Assembly: GCA_963707125.1 (NCBI GenBank) | Contig: CAVPOU010000009.1 | Location: forward strand, 1-64,000 | DNA from: CAVPDE01 sp963707125 | GTDB lineage: Bacteria; Desulfobacterota; DSM-4660; Desulfatiglandales; HGW-15 | Direction: 5' to 3' | Length of the DNA stretch: 64,000 nucleotides | Shown here: positions 28,693 to 37,102 of the stretch, piece after piece | How the letters are laid out: every line of letters starts with the position of its first letter | Numbering within the stretch: the stretch's first letter is position 1 | Notes under the pieces: model-generated | What the model was told of the DNA's origin: nothing | What the model saw: only the letters and a program-made list of their open reading frames with translations | The model's database searches: none | Translations under genes and position numbers: made by a program

Positions 28693-29871
28693 CTAGTCAC
28701 TTATGATCCCCAAGGCTTCCATCACCGCATCATGAAACACGGGTCTGAACTGTTTGATTTTATCGTTGTCTCTTCTTGGATGCACTCTGTTCGTGAGCAG
28801 TATCGCAATCACATCTTTTTTAAGGTCCATCCAGATGGACGTTCCTGTGAAACCGGTATGCCCCACGCTATCCCTTGAAAAATACTTTCCTGCACTGCTT
28901 CCTTCCAACGCCCTTGTGTCCCATCCGAGCGCCCAATCACTCCCTTTGACGATGTCCTGCCTTCTGAAGAACTCCCGCACCGTCTTGGGCTTGAAGTAGT
29001 CGTCCCTCTTCCCCAAGTAGTGCTCTCTCAACATGTTGGCGATCACGTAGACCTCTTCAGCGCTGCTGAATAGGCCTGCGTGCCCTGAGTACCCGCCAAG
29101 CGTCCACGCATTGTCATCGTGCACTTCCCCTTGCAGCACCCTCTTTCGCCACCGACAATCCTCCGTGGCCGCAAATTCCTCCTTTGCCAACCCTAACACA
29201 ATTCTCCCCTCCCCTGCCCTTTCATGCTCACTCCCCCCTTTTCTCTCATCCTCCCCTCCCCTTGTGGGAGGGGACAAAGGGGAGGGGGAAAAGAGCGTTC
29301 TTTTCAACCCCAGCGGCCCGTAGAAGCGCTCTTGCACAAAGCCCGGCAAGTTCTCCCCTGTCTTCTCCTCAATCACCCATTCCAGAAGCATGAATCCGAG
29401 GTCGCTGTAGATATTCCCCTTCGCCGGCTCATAAGCAAACGGCTCCTCGATGATCAACTGCCGCAAGATTCTCTTGCGGTCTTTCAGTGGATGATCACGA
29501 AGCTTCTCATAAAACGGCTTCCAATCCGCCAGTCCCGCAGAGTGAGTCAGAAGCAGCCGCAGTGTGAGGTCTCTTTTGTCCCCGAGCGCTGCCTTGGGAA
29601 GTACTTCCGCCAGAGATTGATCCGGGTTGAGCTTTTCTCCATCGACCAGCTTCATGATTGCCGGCGTTGTAGCAAGCACCTTGGTAAGTGAAGCGAGATC
29701 GAAGATAGTATCTCTTGCCATTGAGACGCGCTCGGGCAGCAGCGAACGATGTCCGACATGCTCAGCGAAAACGATCTCCCCTCCCTGCGCGACCAGCGCC
29801 ACCGCGCCCGGAAAAACTTTCTCTTCTAGTCCTCTCTGGAGGACTTCTCTCATTTCTTGCTTCCCTTTCAT
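28693..29871 (-). CDS. Beta-lactamase-family (class C fold) serine hydrolase with in-frame repeat insertion
   Basis: 392 residues from ATG 29871 (GGTGAG 9 nt upstream); in-frame ATG/TTG codons 12-13 residues earlier have no visible Shine-Dalgarno. SxxK is SLTK in FDLASLTKVLA (residues 61-64), the tyrosine motif is YSD in GNIYSDLGFM, and HTG appears in VGHTGFTGTS. The fold is shared by AmpC, DD-peptidases and esterases; no signal peptide is evident, so a cytoplasmic esterase or amidase is more likely than a penicillin target. Residues ~195-223 (rich in S, P, G, E, R) are encoded by a palindromic repeat and look like an insertion into a surface loop. Confidence 0.85.
   Translation of the reverse strand: MKGKQEMREVLQRGLEEKVFPGAVALVAQGGEIVFAEHVGHRSLLPERVSMARDTIFDLASLTKVLATTPAIMKLVDGEKLNPDQSLAEVLPKAALGDKRDLTLRLLLTHSAGLADWKPFYEKLRDHPLKDRKRILRQLIIEEPFAYEPAKGNIYSDLGFMLLEWVIEEKTGENLPGFVQERFYGPLGLKRTLFSPSPLSPPTRGGEDERKGGSEHERAGEGRIVLGLAKEEFAATEDCRWRKRVLQGEVHDDNAWTLGGYSGHAGLFSSAEEVYVIANMLREHYLGKRDDYFKPKTVREFFRRQDIVKGSDWALGWDTRALEGSSAGKYFSRDSVGHTGFTGTSIWMDLKKDVIAILLTNRVHPRRDNDKIKQFRPVFHDAVMEALGIISD
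29203..29289. repeat. REP-like palindrome translated inside the serine hydrolase
   Basis: The core at 29250-29289 is an inverted repeat: CCCCTCCCCTTG against CAAAGGGGAGGGG around GGGAGGGGA. A satellite CCCCTCCCCTGCCCT lies at 29206-29220. It is a multiple of three and open in the gene's frame, giving SPSPLSPPTRGGE and about 16 more low-complexity residues. It resembles the GGGGAGGG-word palindromes common between genes in related genomes, here sitting within a coding sequence. Confidence 0.7.
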
Positions 29872-30008
29872 CTTATCAAACTCACCTTGAGATTTAGCTC
29901 GCCACATCAAAACTCACAGCGCGAAAATCTCATATCATTTGGGTTCCTTGTGTAGGCTGATGGCAAATATCACTCAATTGGATACTATAAGCAAGAATTG
30001 CTTTTCAG

Positions 30009-30044
30009 TTGACATCTGGTATAATAAAAGTATATTTATTATAC
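30009..30044 (+). promoter_or_regulatory. brnTA promoter with overlapping operator
   Basis: TTGACA (30009-30014) and TATATT (30031-30036; 5/6) are 16 bp apart. A perfect inverted repeat GTATAATAAA/TTTATTATAC (arms 30019-30028 and 30035-30044, spacer AGTATA) covers the -10. That is where an autorepressing antitoxin (BrnA) would bind. The predicted start is about 30043, only ~6 nt before the brnT ATG. Confidence 0.75.
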
Positions 30045-30048
30045 AATT

Positions 30049-30309
30049 ATGCAATTCGAATACGACATTAACAAGAATGGATTGAACAAGCGAAAGCACG
30101 GGATCGATTTTGTTGAAGCCCAAGCTCTGTGGAAAGACCCTGACCGAATAGAAATCCCGGCGAGAACTGTTGATGAACCTAGATATTTGCTCGTCGGTAA
30201 AATAGGTGACGATCATTGGTCTGCAATTATCACGTATCGCGACGAAAAGATCCGCATCATCTCTGTCCGGCGATCTAGGAGAGAGGAGGTCGAGATTTAT
30301 GAAGGCTAA
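30049..30309 (+). CDS. brnT: BrnT-family toxin (type II TA, RelE-like RNase)
   Basis: 86 residues. MQFEYDINKNGLNKRKHGIDFVEA, then RYLLVGKIGDDHWSAIITYR and IRIISVRRSRREEVEIYEG are the BrnT pattern (the E-F-D-xxKxxxNxxKHGIDF start and the R-x-I-S-x-R-x-A/S-x-x-x-E end). BrnT is a ribosome-independent RNase that inhibits translation; BrnA neutralises it. Its first codon lies just behind the predicted transcription start, with no Shine-Dalgarno, suggesting a leaderless or near-leaderless message. It overlaps brnA by 11 nt. Confidence 0.93.
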   Translation: MQFEYDINKNGLNKRKHGIDFVEAQALWKDPDRIEIPARTVDEPRYLLVGKIGDDHWSAIITYRDEKIRIISVRRSRREEVEIYEG

Positions 30310-30526
30310 AGAATTAGATAAGAGATTTGACGAGGGAGAGGATATTTCAAAATTTCTTGATTTGTCTCAAGCCAAAAGACCCGGCCGAGAACAAAGACGG
30401 GTTAATGTTGATTTTCCGGCCTGGATGATCGAGCGTTTGGACAAAGAGGCAAGGCGTCTTGGAGTGACTCGCCAATCCATCATCAAAGTCTGGATTGCGG
30501 ATAGACTGCAGAAGGACGTGGCATGA
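30299..30526 (+). CDS. brnA: BrnA-family antitoxin (ribbon-helix-helix)
   Basis: 75 residues from ATG 30299, inside the end of brnT; AGAGAGGAGG precedes it. The N-terminus (KAKELDKRFDEGEDISKFLD) is the flexible toxin-binding part. Residues ~33-73 (RRVNVDFPAWMIERLDKEARRLGVTRQSIIKVWIADRL) form a ribbon-helix-helix DNA-binding domain. It should repress its own promoter at the 30019-30044 palindrome, alone or with BrnT. The order toxin-then-antitoxin is normal for this family. Confidence 0.92.
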   Translation: MKAKELDKRFDEGEDISKFLDLSQAKRPGREQRRVNVDFPAWMIERLDKEARRLGVTRQSIIKVWIADRLQKDVA

Positions 30527-30696
30527 ACGTGATCAATCACCCTCTCGCTCAGCCAAAACACGCCTTTCCGTTTCCCTCCCGTTCGTGGATGTGATCGGGG
30601 TCACAACAATTGACACAAGACAACGGATCCCCTATCAAGTGTTGAGCGACCCCTTATTTGAGGAGGCAAGACTCAGAAGACTCAGGAGCGTTTATT

Positions 30697-30798
30697 ATGT
30701 GGTTTATCAATAATTCATCCGGCATCATTCCGATCATTCTCTTAATCTTAGGCGCTATTATCGCGGTTTTCATCTTGTTGCGGATCATCTCATGCTGA
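30697..30798 (+). CDS. 33-residue single-span membrane peptide
   Basis: ATG at 30697 with AGGAG 8 nt upstream, stop at 30796-30798. After MWFINNSSG, residues ~10-32 are a continuous hydrophobic span (IIPIILLILGAIIAVFILLR), ending IISC. It stands 16 nt before the DUF4230 gene on the same strand, so co-expression is likely. It has no recognised family. It may help the DUF4230 membrane protein or be a small TM peptide of another kind. Codon use and spacing favour a real gene, but there is no homology evidence. Confidence 0.5.
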   Translation: MWFINNSSGIIPIILLILGAIIAVFILLRIISC

Positions 30799-30814
30799 AT
30801 CATGAGGGCCTAAG

Positions 30815-31417
30815 ATGAAAACCCTGAAGACCACTCTAATTGTTGTCATCGCCCTGTGCATCGGCGGTGCGGGGACTTACATCGCCCTCCCATTCCTCAA
30901 GTCACTGAGGGCAGTGTTTGAATGGGAACGGGTTGAAAAACAAACCCTGACCATCCTGCAAAGCGAGGCTATGGCGTTCCTGGTCACCGATCGAATTGCC
31001 TCCCAGATCGTCGTATCCGTTTCTGAAAGCAATATTCTCCTTGGCCAGCGCGAGGGCTACCTTATCGGAACGGCAAAACTGTACTACGGTATCGATATGA
31101 AAGAACTGACCAGGGACTCGATCAAATTACGGGATAATGCGATCATGGTCGTTCTCCCACCTGCAAAAGAACTTGATTTCGCAGTCGATCTGGAATCGCT
31201 GCAATTCATTTCAAAGATGTCGGGGACTGTGGCTTTAGTCGATTGGCTTAAGGGAAAAGACATGTACGCGGAACTGCGCGCTCAGTTCAAACCCAAGGCC
31301 ATAGAGTTCATGAAACAAAATGGCATGATCCCTGATCGGCAAAGAATCCTCGGCCGGCTCAACAGCATGTCGTTTCTTCTGACGGAAAACATAGGTTTGA
31401 AGTTTGCGTTTGAATGA
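30815..31417 (+). CDS. DUF4230-family membrane-anchored protein
   Basis: 200 residues. TM anchor at ~8-30 (TLIVVIALCIGGAGTYIALPFL), then a presumably periplasmic domain: ILLGQREGYLIGTAKLYYGIDM followed by SIKLRDNAIMVVLPPAKELD, the DUF4230 core. The C-terminus is helical (YAELRAQFKPKAIEFMKQNG). The family function is unknown. It follows the small membrane peptide and is convergent with the TPR gene. Confidence 0.75.
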   Translation: MKTLKTTLIVVIALCIGGAGTYIALPFLKSLRAVFEWERVEKQTLTILQSEAMAFLVTDRIASQIVVSVSESNILLGQREGYLIGTAKLYYGIDMKELTRDSIKLRDNAIMVVLPPAKELDFAVDLESLQFISKMSGTVALVDWLKGKDMYAELRAQFKPKAIEFMKQNGMIPDRQRILGRLNSMSFLLTENIGLKFAFE

Positions 31418-31525
31418 GTTTTGAAGATTCGATGCACCCATTGAGAAACAAGAAGGCAAGCATTGCCTGCAGTCGCGACGCGACCCCCACTACTGAAGCT
31501 GTAAGGTCAAACCCTTCCTGTCGGC

Positions 31526-32664
31526 TTAACCTCTTAGGATATCTCTGGCTTTGGAATGAGAATTGTTAATGGACTTGTGGTTCATGATGAGGGAGTAGAT
31601 TTCCCTGGCCTTGTCGTGGTTGTCCGTCTTCGCATAAACATAGAGGAGTGCCAGATTAACCTCCGTGCTGAATTCGTCGACATGGTTGTTGCACGCTGAG
31701 ACAGGTTCCAGGAGATTCCTGGCCGCGGCATAGTCATTTCGGGCAAGATAAAGACTGGCTTCGACGTAATCGACCCTTTCGATGTTGAAGGGCACAAACA
31801 GAATGACTTGGTCTTTCCAATTCGGAATCTTCACATAGGTCTCGATCCAGTTGATGCCCTCTGTCGCCCTCGCAGGAGGCAGCTTCCCCGCAGCCCGCAA
31901 GACGTATTCGATAAAAGTGAAATTTTTCGGATATCGCGCGCGAAGGCTCCTGGCCAGTTCCACACCTTCATCAACCTTATCTTCAAACTGAATGTAGGCG
32001 TAGGCGAGAAAAACCTTGGCCGCTCCTTCCGAATACTTGCCATGGGTCATGGCCTTGGTGACATACTCGAGCCCTTTCTCGCTGTTCCCGCTGAACCCGA
32101 TCAGCCAGGCGAGAATCCTGATGGCGCCCGTAAGCTTTGAACAGTAGTATTCAAACATGCCAAGACCGAGGTAGGCATCATAGTTTGTGGGATCGATCTG
32201 CAAGGACTTTTCCAACGCCGCGACGGCGCTCTTGCCTTTGCTGTAGGAATCCAAATACTCTTTGTCCTGGAGATGAACCATGCCCTCTGTTCCCAAGACC
32301 ATTCCGCGCAGGAAATAGATCGTGGCATTTTGAACGGGGTATTCATCGCAGACTTTCTTGGCATCTGCTGCAGCACTTGAAAATTTTCTTTTGTAGATCT
32401 CGTACTTCTCATCGGCTGGGAAATCCCAGTAAGAACGGAGAATGTACATGTAAATGGTGGTGAGAAGAAAACGGGGAAAGGCTCTTTGGGATAGCACTGA
32501 TCAGCTCGTGGGTTCTGCTGATGCCTTGTCATATTCGCTGTTTAAGTTTCATGAGAAATTCGCGCAACCAACTCCCGGACATGCCTATCCTCCTCAAAGT
32601 TCGCTGCCCATGCGCTTTGAGTCAGGGCAATAATAAAGAACATGGCCAGGAATGCCTTTTTCAC
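31526..32664 (-). pseudogene. Exported TPR-repeat protein, N-terminus broken by frameshifts
   Basis: The intact part (open from 32497 to 31526) is TPR-like: YFLRGMVLGTEGMVHLQDKE, KSLQIDPTNYDAYLGLGMFE, GLEYVTKAMTHGKYSEGAAK. It lacks a signal peptide and a good start. In another frame at 32664-32542, GTG begins a clean signal peptide (KKAFLAMFFIIALTQSAWAAN) and continues FEEDRHVRELVARISHET before a stop. A third frame then carries NSEYDKASAE, which fits the first TPR of this family. Two or more small frameshifts between 32545 and ~32470 would join them. I infer a recently decayed gene, or a sequencing error in this stretch. Confidence 0.7.
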
Positions 32665-33367
32665 TGGTTAAGATCCTTCTGCCGAATACTGTACTGACTT
32701 TCATGGTATCGCTCTTTTACCCATGCCTGTGAGTACTGGCAACAAGATAAGACGTAGGAGGGAACAAACAAGAATGCCATGAACCTTGGCCCCTTAGTTG
32801 TAGATGGAAAATGAAAATGCAACTCTTAGACCAATCAGACTTGAGATGTGCCGACAGACAGAGACAAGGAAGGCAGAGTCAATCAAGCTCGGTCTTACGA
32901 AGAAGCTCACTCTACAGGCTCTTAGATAGAGAGCAAACCTGTCTCTTAAAAAGCCATTTAATTTCAGATAATTGCATCCACTTCGATAGCATAGACCCTG
33001 TTCGACCTCCGATTCAACGAAGTGTTTCCATAAAGTTGGGATTTTTCTTTGCCGCCTCTACGTCTTGACTGCACATCCAGCAGCAATTTCGTCAGGTCGC
33101 TTTGACCCTGATTTTTGCGAAAAGAAGGCAAAATCTGACAAATTTCGTCACGTCAGCCGGCCATAGCAACCGGCGTACGAATGCTTTCCCCGGGTAACAT
33201 GTTCAAGGTCATGTGGCTGCACAATAAGCCGGTTCCCCGCACGACCGATGGATGCAGGGGCTCATCGAAAAAGAATGTGCATCGACAAGTGTTGACAAAA
33301 CACAGGACCTTTGCCATGAAAAAGGACAGGAAACTCTTTCCTGTTTACGGTGTATGGAGTGTGGCGC
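32665..33367. other. 703-bp intergenic region with no supported gene
   Basis: Frames here are short and have no recognisable family. Seen: two copies of AATTTCGTCA(G/C)GTC at 33086 and 33143, a GCCGG/CCGGC hairpin at about 33158-33176 without a T-run, and TTGACA at 33293 without a convincing -10. It divides the broken TPR gene from the divergent methyltransferase, so promoters for both should lie here. Confidence 0.5.
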
Positions 33368-34069
33368 ATGAGAATGGAACTGATTAAGAACAAAAAACAT
33401 CTGCTCATGGGTATGGTGGCGTTATTGGCGATTCTGCTTACGCTAACCTTGCCCTCTTACTCACAGGTTCGGGAAGCAGATAGAGCCATTGATGAAAAGG
33501 TGAAGACCTTCCTTGATAAAATGCGGAACCGGTGGCGCGATCTTAACGTTCCTGAGGCGGACGGCAAGATTCTTTATGACATCATCCTGCAGAATCAATA
33601 CAAGCGGGCTCTGGAAGTGGGGACTTCGACAGGACATTCAGCCGTCTGGATGGCATGGGCCCTGAGCAGAACCGGCGGAAAGCTGATTACCATTGAAATT
33701 GATGAGGACCGATACAGGCAGGCGTTGGCCAACTTCAAGGAGGCAGGTCTGAGCGACTATATCGAGGCGCGGAACGCCGATGCCCATCAATTGGTGAAAG
33801 ATCTCCCAGGGCCTTTTGACTTCGTTTTCATCGATGCGGATAAGGATTGGTACATCCATTACGCAAAAGCCTTGATCCCGAAAATTGAACCAGGAGGATG
33901 CATCACAGCCCATAACGTCGGAGAACGTGTCCCTGCGCTTCGAGGAGGATATATGAGCGACACGGATCGATACTACCAGTACATGAAAGACCTGCCTGAA
34001 TTTGAAACCCGCGTTCATCCTGAAAGTCAAGCGGGGATTGCCATGAGCTACAAAAAAAGGATAAGGTAG
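33368..34069 (+). CDS. O-methyltransferase-like protein with N-terminal membrane/export segment
   Basis: 233 residues from ATG 33368 (GGAG 8 nt upstream). Residues ~10-32 are hydrophobic (HLLMGMVALLAILLTLTLPSYS), a signal peptide or anchor. The rest is a class I methyltransferase of the caffeoyl-CoA/catechol type: RALEVGTSTGHSAVWMAWAL, ITIEIDEDRYRQAL, FDFVFIDADKDWYIHY, PGGCITAHNV. SAM is cytoplasmic, so either the segment is an anchor with the enzyme inside, or an exported relative has another role. Similar exported copies occur in other bacteria. It is followed 49 nt later by opgG. Confidence 0.8.
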   Translation: MRMELIKNKKHLLMGMVALLAILLTLTLPSYSQVREADRAIDEKVKTFLDKMRNRWRDLNVPEADGKILYDIILQNQYKRALEVGTSTGHSAVWMAWALSRTGGKLITIEIDEDRYRQALANFKEAGLSDYIEARNADAHQLVKDLPGPFDFVFIDADKDWYIHYAKALIPKIEPGGCITAHNVGERVPALRGGYMSDTDRYYQYMKDLPEFETRVHPESQAGIAMSYKKRIR

Positions 34070-34118
34070 GGTGCGCGGGAGGTCACTGCGAAAATTGAAA
34101 TGTTGGGGGTAGAAGATT

Positions 34119-35717
34119 ATGGGGACTTGCACCAAAGAACGCATCATGAGGCCTTTTACCGTAGCTGCCCTGCTTTTCTCCTTGCTCTTTCTCTTTGCCT
34201 TTGGAGAGTGCTTCGCGCAGGGGGAAGCACTCGCAGCAAAAAGCGCCTTCACCTTTCAGAGCGTTGTGCAGGAGGCAAAGAAGCTGTCTGAGAAACCCTA
34301 CAAAAGCCAGAAGGGAGAAGTTCCTGACCCCCTTCTGGCCATCAACTACGATCAGTGGCGCGACATCCGGTTCAAACCCGACAAGTCCTTCTGGCGCAAA
34401 GAAGGACTCCCATTCACGCTTCAGTTCTTTCACCCGGGACTCTTCTATGATCGCACGGTAACTCTCTATACGATCACCCCCAAGGGGGAGGTGCGGCCGA
34501 TTCCTTTTTCAAAGGATCTCTTCACGTATCGCAGGGAAGAGGTGGAGCCCCTTGTCCCTGATAATCTCGGTTTTGCTGGGTTCCGTATCCATCACCCGAT
34601 CAACAAGCCTGATTATTACGATGAAGTAGCGGTATTCTTGGGAGCGAGCTACTTTCGGGCCATTGGGCGGCGCATGAATTATGGTCTTTCGGCCAGGGGC
34701 CTAGCCGTCGACACCGTGCTTCCTTCAGGGGAGGAGTTCCCCTATTTCAGAAAATTCTGGATCCATGAGCCGCAACCCGATGCCGAGGAAATCAGCCTTT
34801 ACGCCCTTCTGGACAGCCCGAGCGTTGCAGGGGCCTATCACTTCGTCATCCGTCCCGGGAAAGAAACCGTCGTCGATGTCGACCTCACGCTGTTTCTCCG
34901 CAAACCGGTGGCGAAGCTCGGCATCGCCCCCATGACCAGCATGTTCCAGTACGGTGAAAACTCCTACGCCAGAGTCATGGATGATTTCCGACCTGAGATC
35001 CATGACTCCGATGGTCTCATGATTGCCACTGCCACAGGGGAGTGGATCTGGCGTCCCTTGGTCAATCCCAATATCCTGCTCGTCAACTCCTTTCAGGTTA
35101 ATAATCCGGCAGGGTTCGGCTTGGTTCAGAGGGATCTGGACTTTGACCATTACCAGGACCTTGAGAGCAATTTTGAAAACCGCCCCAGCCTCTGGATCAG
35201 TCCCGTGGGCAACTGGGGAGAAGGACGGGTGGAGCTGATCCAGATCCCGACGGCGAAGGAATTTTACGACAACATGGTTGCCTTTTTTGTGCCTGCTAAA
35301 CTCCCTGAAAAGGGGGAGCCGCTCTCCTTCGCCTACCAGATGATCTGGCATTACTCCATGGACAGCCTGCGACCTCCAGCCGGAAGAGTGGTCGCCACCA
35401 GGATCGCCAGGACCAAGGTGGAGGGAGCCAGGAAATTCGTGGTTGACTTTGCCGGCACCCAGCTCGACTCTCTTCCAGCGGACAAGCCTGCTGAAGGTGT
35501 CGTGACGGTCGGCTCGGGAGCGAAGTTCATGGAACAACAGGTTTACAAGAACAGGTTCACCGGCGGTTGGCGCCTCGTCTTTCAGATCCTGCTGGATGAG
35601 GCTCTTTCTACAGACAAAGATCTCCCAAAAATAAAGGACCCCGTGGAGCTACGAGCCTTTCTCAAACTGGGAGATAACGTCCTCACGGAGACGTGGAGCT
35701 ACGCTTACGAGCCTTAA
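34119..35717 (+). CDS. opgG: Periplasmic glucan biosynthesis protein OpgG/MdoG
   Basis: 532 residues. Signal peptide LLFSLLFLFAFGECFAQG, then the MdoG domain: YDQWRDIRFKPDKSFWRKEG, FFHPGLFYD, FAGFRIHHPINKPDYYDE, FLGASYFRAIGRRMNYGLSA, and RPLVNPNILLVNSFQVNNP. In enterobacteria OpgG shapes osmoregulated periplasmic glucans made by OpgH; no opgH lies nearby. The start could be ATG 34119 or ATG 34146 (which gives a standard signal peptide); neither has a strong Shine-Dalgarno. The gene may share a message with the methyltransferase upstream. Confidence 0.93.
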   Translation: MGTCTKERIMRPFTVAALLFSLLFLFAFGECFAQGEALAAKSAFTFQSVVQEAKKLSEKPYKSQKGEVPDPLLAINYDQWRDIRFKPDKSFWRKEGLPFTLQFFHPGLFYDRTVTLYTITPKGEVRPIPFSKDLFTYRREEVEPLVPDNLGFAGFRIHHPINKPDYYDEVAVFLGASYFRAIGRRMNYGLSARGLAVDTVLPSGEEFPYFRKFWIHEPQPDAEEISLYALLDSPSVAGAYHFVIRPGKETVVDVDLTLFLRKPVAKLGIAPMTSMFQYGENSYARVMDDFRPEIHDSDGLMIATATGEWIWRPLVNPNILLVNSFQVNNPAGFGLVQRDLDFDHYQDLESNFENRPSLWISPVGNWGEGRVELIQIPTAKEFYDNMVAFFVPAKLPEKGEPLSFAYQMIWHYSMDSLRPPAGRVVATRIARTKVEGARKFVVDFAGTQLDSLPADKPAEGVVTVGSGAKFMEQQVYKNRFTGGWRLVFQILLDEALSTDKDLPKIKDPVELRAFLKLGDNVLTETWSYAYEP

Positions 35718-35778
35718 CTCTCATGAAACACTCCACCGAAGAGCATGCTTTGCATGAAATGGAAAGGAGAATAATCTC

Positions 35779-37074
35779 TTGAGTAACTTTGTTCTAGAGA
35801 CTTTGGTGATTTTCGTCTTGATCGCCGCCAACGGCCTTCTTGCCATGTCCGAAATCGCCATTATTGCAGCACGAAAAGCTCGTTTACAACAGTCGGCAAA
35901 TTCTGGGGATGCCGGTGCCCGCGCCGCGCTCGAATTGGCGACTCACCCGAACCGCTTTCTCGCAACCGGGCAGATCGGGATCACCCTTGTCGGCATCCTG
36001 GCAGGGGCTTTCGGAGGTGCCACCTTGGCCCACGATATCGAGGGGCTTGCCCTCGGGGTGCCTGCGCTTGCGCCCTACGGGGGAATCATCGGCGTGGGCG
36101 TTGTCGTGGTCGGGATCACGTTTTTCTCCCTCGTCCTCGGTGAACTCGCACCCAAGCGAATCGCTTTGGTCCACGCGGAACGAATCGCCTCCACGGTGGC
36201 TGCTCCGATGCGTTTTCTGTCTTTCCTTGCTTTTCCTCTTGTGCGGCTGCTCGGTGTATCCACGGACCTAGTGCTAAGGATATTCAAGGTCAAGCCCTCA
36301 TTGGAACCTCACGTCAGCCCTGAAGAGATTAGAATCCTCGTCGAACAAGGCACTGCACTGGGTGTTTTCGAGGAATCAGAGCAGGATATGATTGAAGGCG
36401 TTCTGCGATTGAACGAGCGGCCTATCGGCGCCTTCATGACGCCGCGGACCCAGATCGTGCGGATCGATGTGGGAGATTCCTCGGAAATCCTTCGCGCTAA
36501 GATTGTGAACAGCCGGCATTCGCGCTTTCCGGTCATTCAAGGAAACTTCGACAACGTCCTGGGAATTGTCTCGGCAAAAAGTATTCTCAAGCAGTCTCTT
36601 GGCGGCCAACCCACCAACATTAGACTCGCTTTGGGGCCTCCCCTCTTTGTTCCCGAGACCGCCTCTGCTCTAAGAGCGCTTGAGCTGTTCAAAAGAGAAG
36701 GCACTCACTTTGCGCTCGTCACCGATGAATATGGCGGCATCCAGGGCCTGGTCACGGACAGGGACATTCTGGAAGCCATCGTCGGGGAACTCCCTTCCAG
36801 GGATGAGCCCCATGAACCGGAGGTGACCGTCCGTGAAGACGGCTCATGGCTTGTGGACGGGCTGTTAAACATCGACAGGCTCAAAGAAATACTCGAAATG
36901 GACACGCTGCCCGATGAGGAATCCGGGCGCTACCACACCGTGAGCGGTTTCATGATGACCCAGCTTGGAGGCATTCCTGCCGTGGGACAACACTTTGAAT
37001 GGAAAAATTTTCGTTTTGAAGTGATGGATATGGACGGCCGCCGTGTGGACAAGGTGTTGATTGCCAGAGTCTAG
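35779..37074 (+). CDS. CNNM/HlyC-CorC-family membrane transporter
   Basis: 431 residues. The N-terminal CNNM (DUF21) domain has ~4 hydrophobic segments with MSEIAIIAARKARLQQ and ILGELAPKR-like LVLGELAPKRIAL. Two CBS domains follow (~210-330, MTPRTQIVRIDVGDSS and LVTDEYGGIQGLVTDRDILEAI), then a CorC/HlyC domain (~345-431). The family moves or controls Mg2+/Co2+ or Na+. The start is TTG at 35779 with AAGGAGA 8 nt upstream. It overlaps nothing; the acetyltransferase follows within 30 nt. Confidence 0.92.
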   Translation: MSNFVLETLVIFVLIAANGLLAMSEIAIIAARKARLQQSANSGDAGARAALELATHPNRFLATGQIGITLVGILAGAFGGATLAHDIEGLALGVPALAPYGGIIGVGVVVVGITFFSLVLGELAPKRIALVHAERIASTVAAPMRFLSFLAFPLVRLLGVSTDLVLRIFKVKPSLEPHVSPEEIRILVEQGTALGVFEESEQDMIEGVLRLNERPIGAFMTPRTQIVRIDVGDSSEILRAKIVNSRHSRFPVIQGNFDNVLGIVSAKSILKQSLGGQPTNIRLALGPPLFVPETASALRALELFKREGTHFALVTDEYGGIQGLVTDRDILEAIVGELPSRDEPHEPEVTVREDGSWLVDGLLNIDRLKEILEMDTLPDEESGRYHTVSGFMMTQLGGIPAVGQHFEWKNFRFEVMDMDGRRVDKVLIARV

Positions 37075-37102
37075 GATTCTAAGGACAAAGAGAATTGGTT
37101 TT

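Noticed and set aside
32665..32780. 38-codon minus-strand frame ending just before the TPR signal peptide, with an SCC that could mimic a lipobox
   Set aside because: No basic N-region, no ribosome site, and no recognised relative.
32811..33068. 85-codon plus-strand frame
   Set aside because: Unusual composition, no ribosome site, no motif; the codon pattern does not resemble neighbouring genes.
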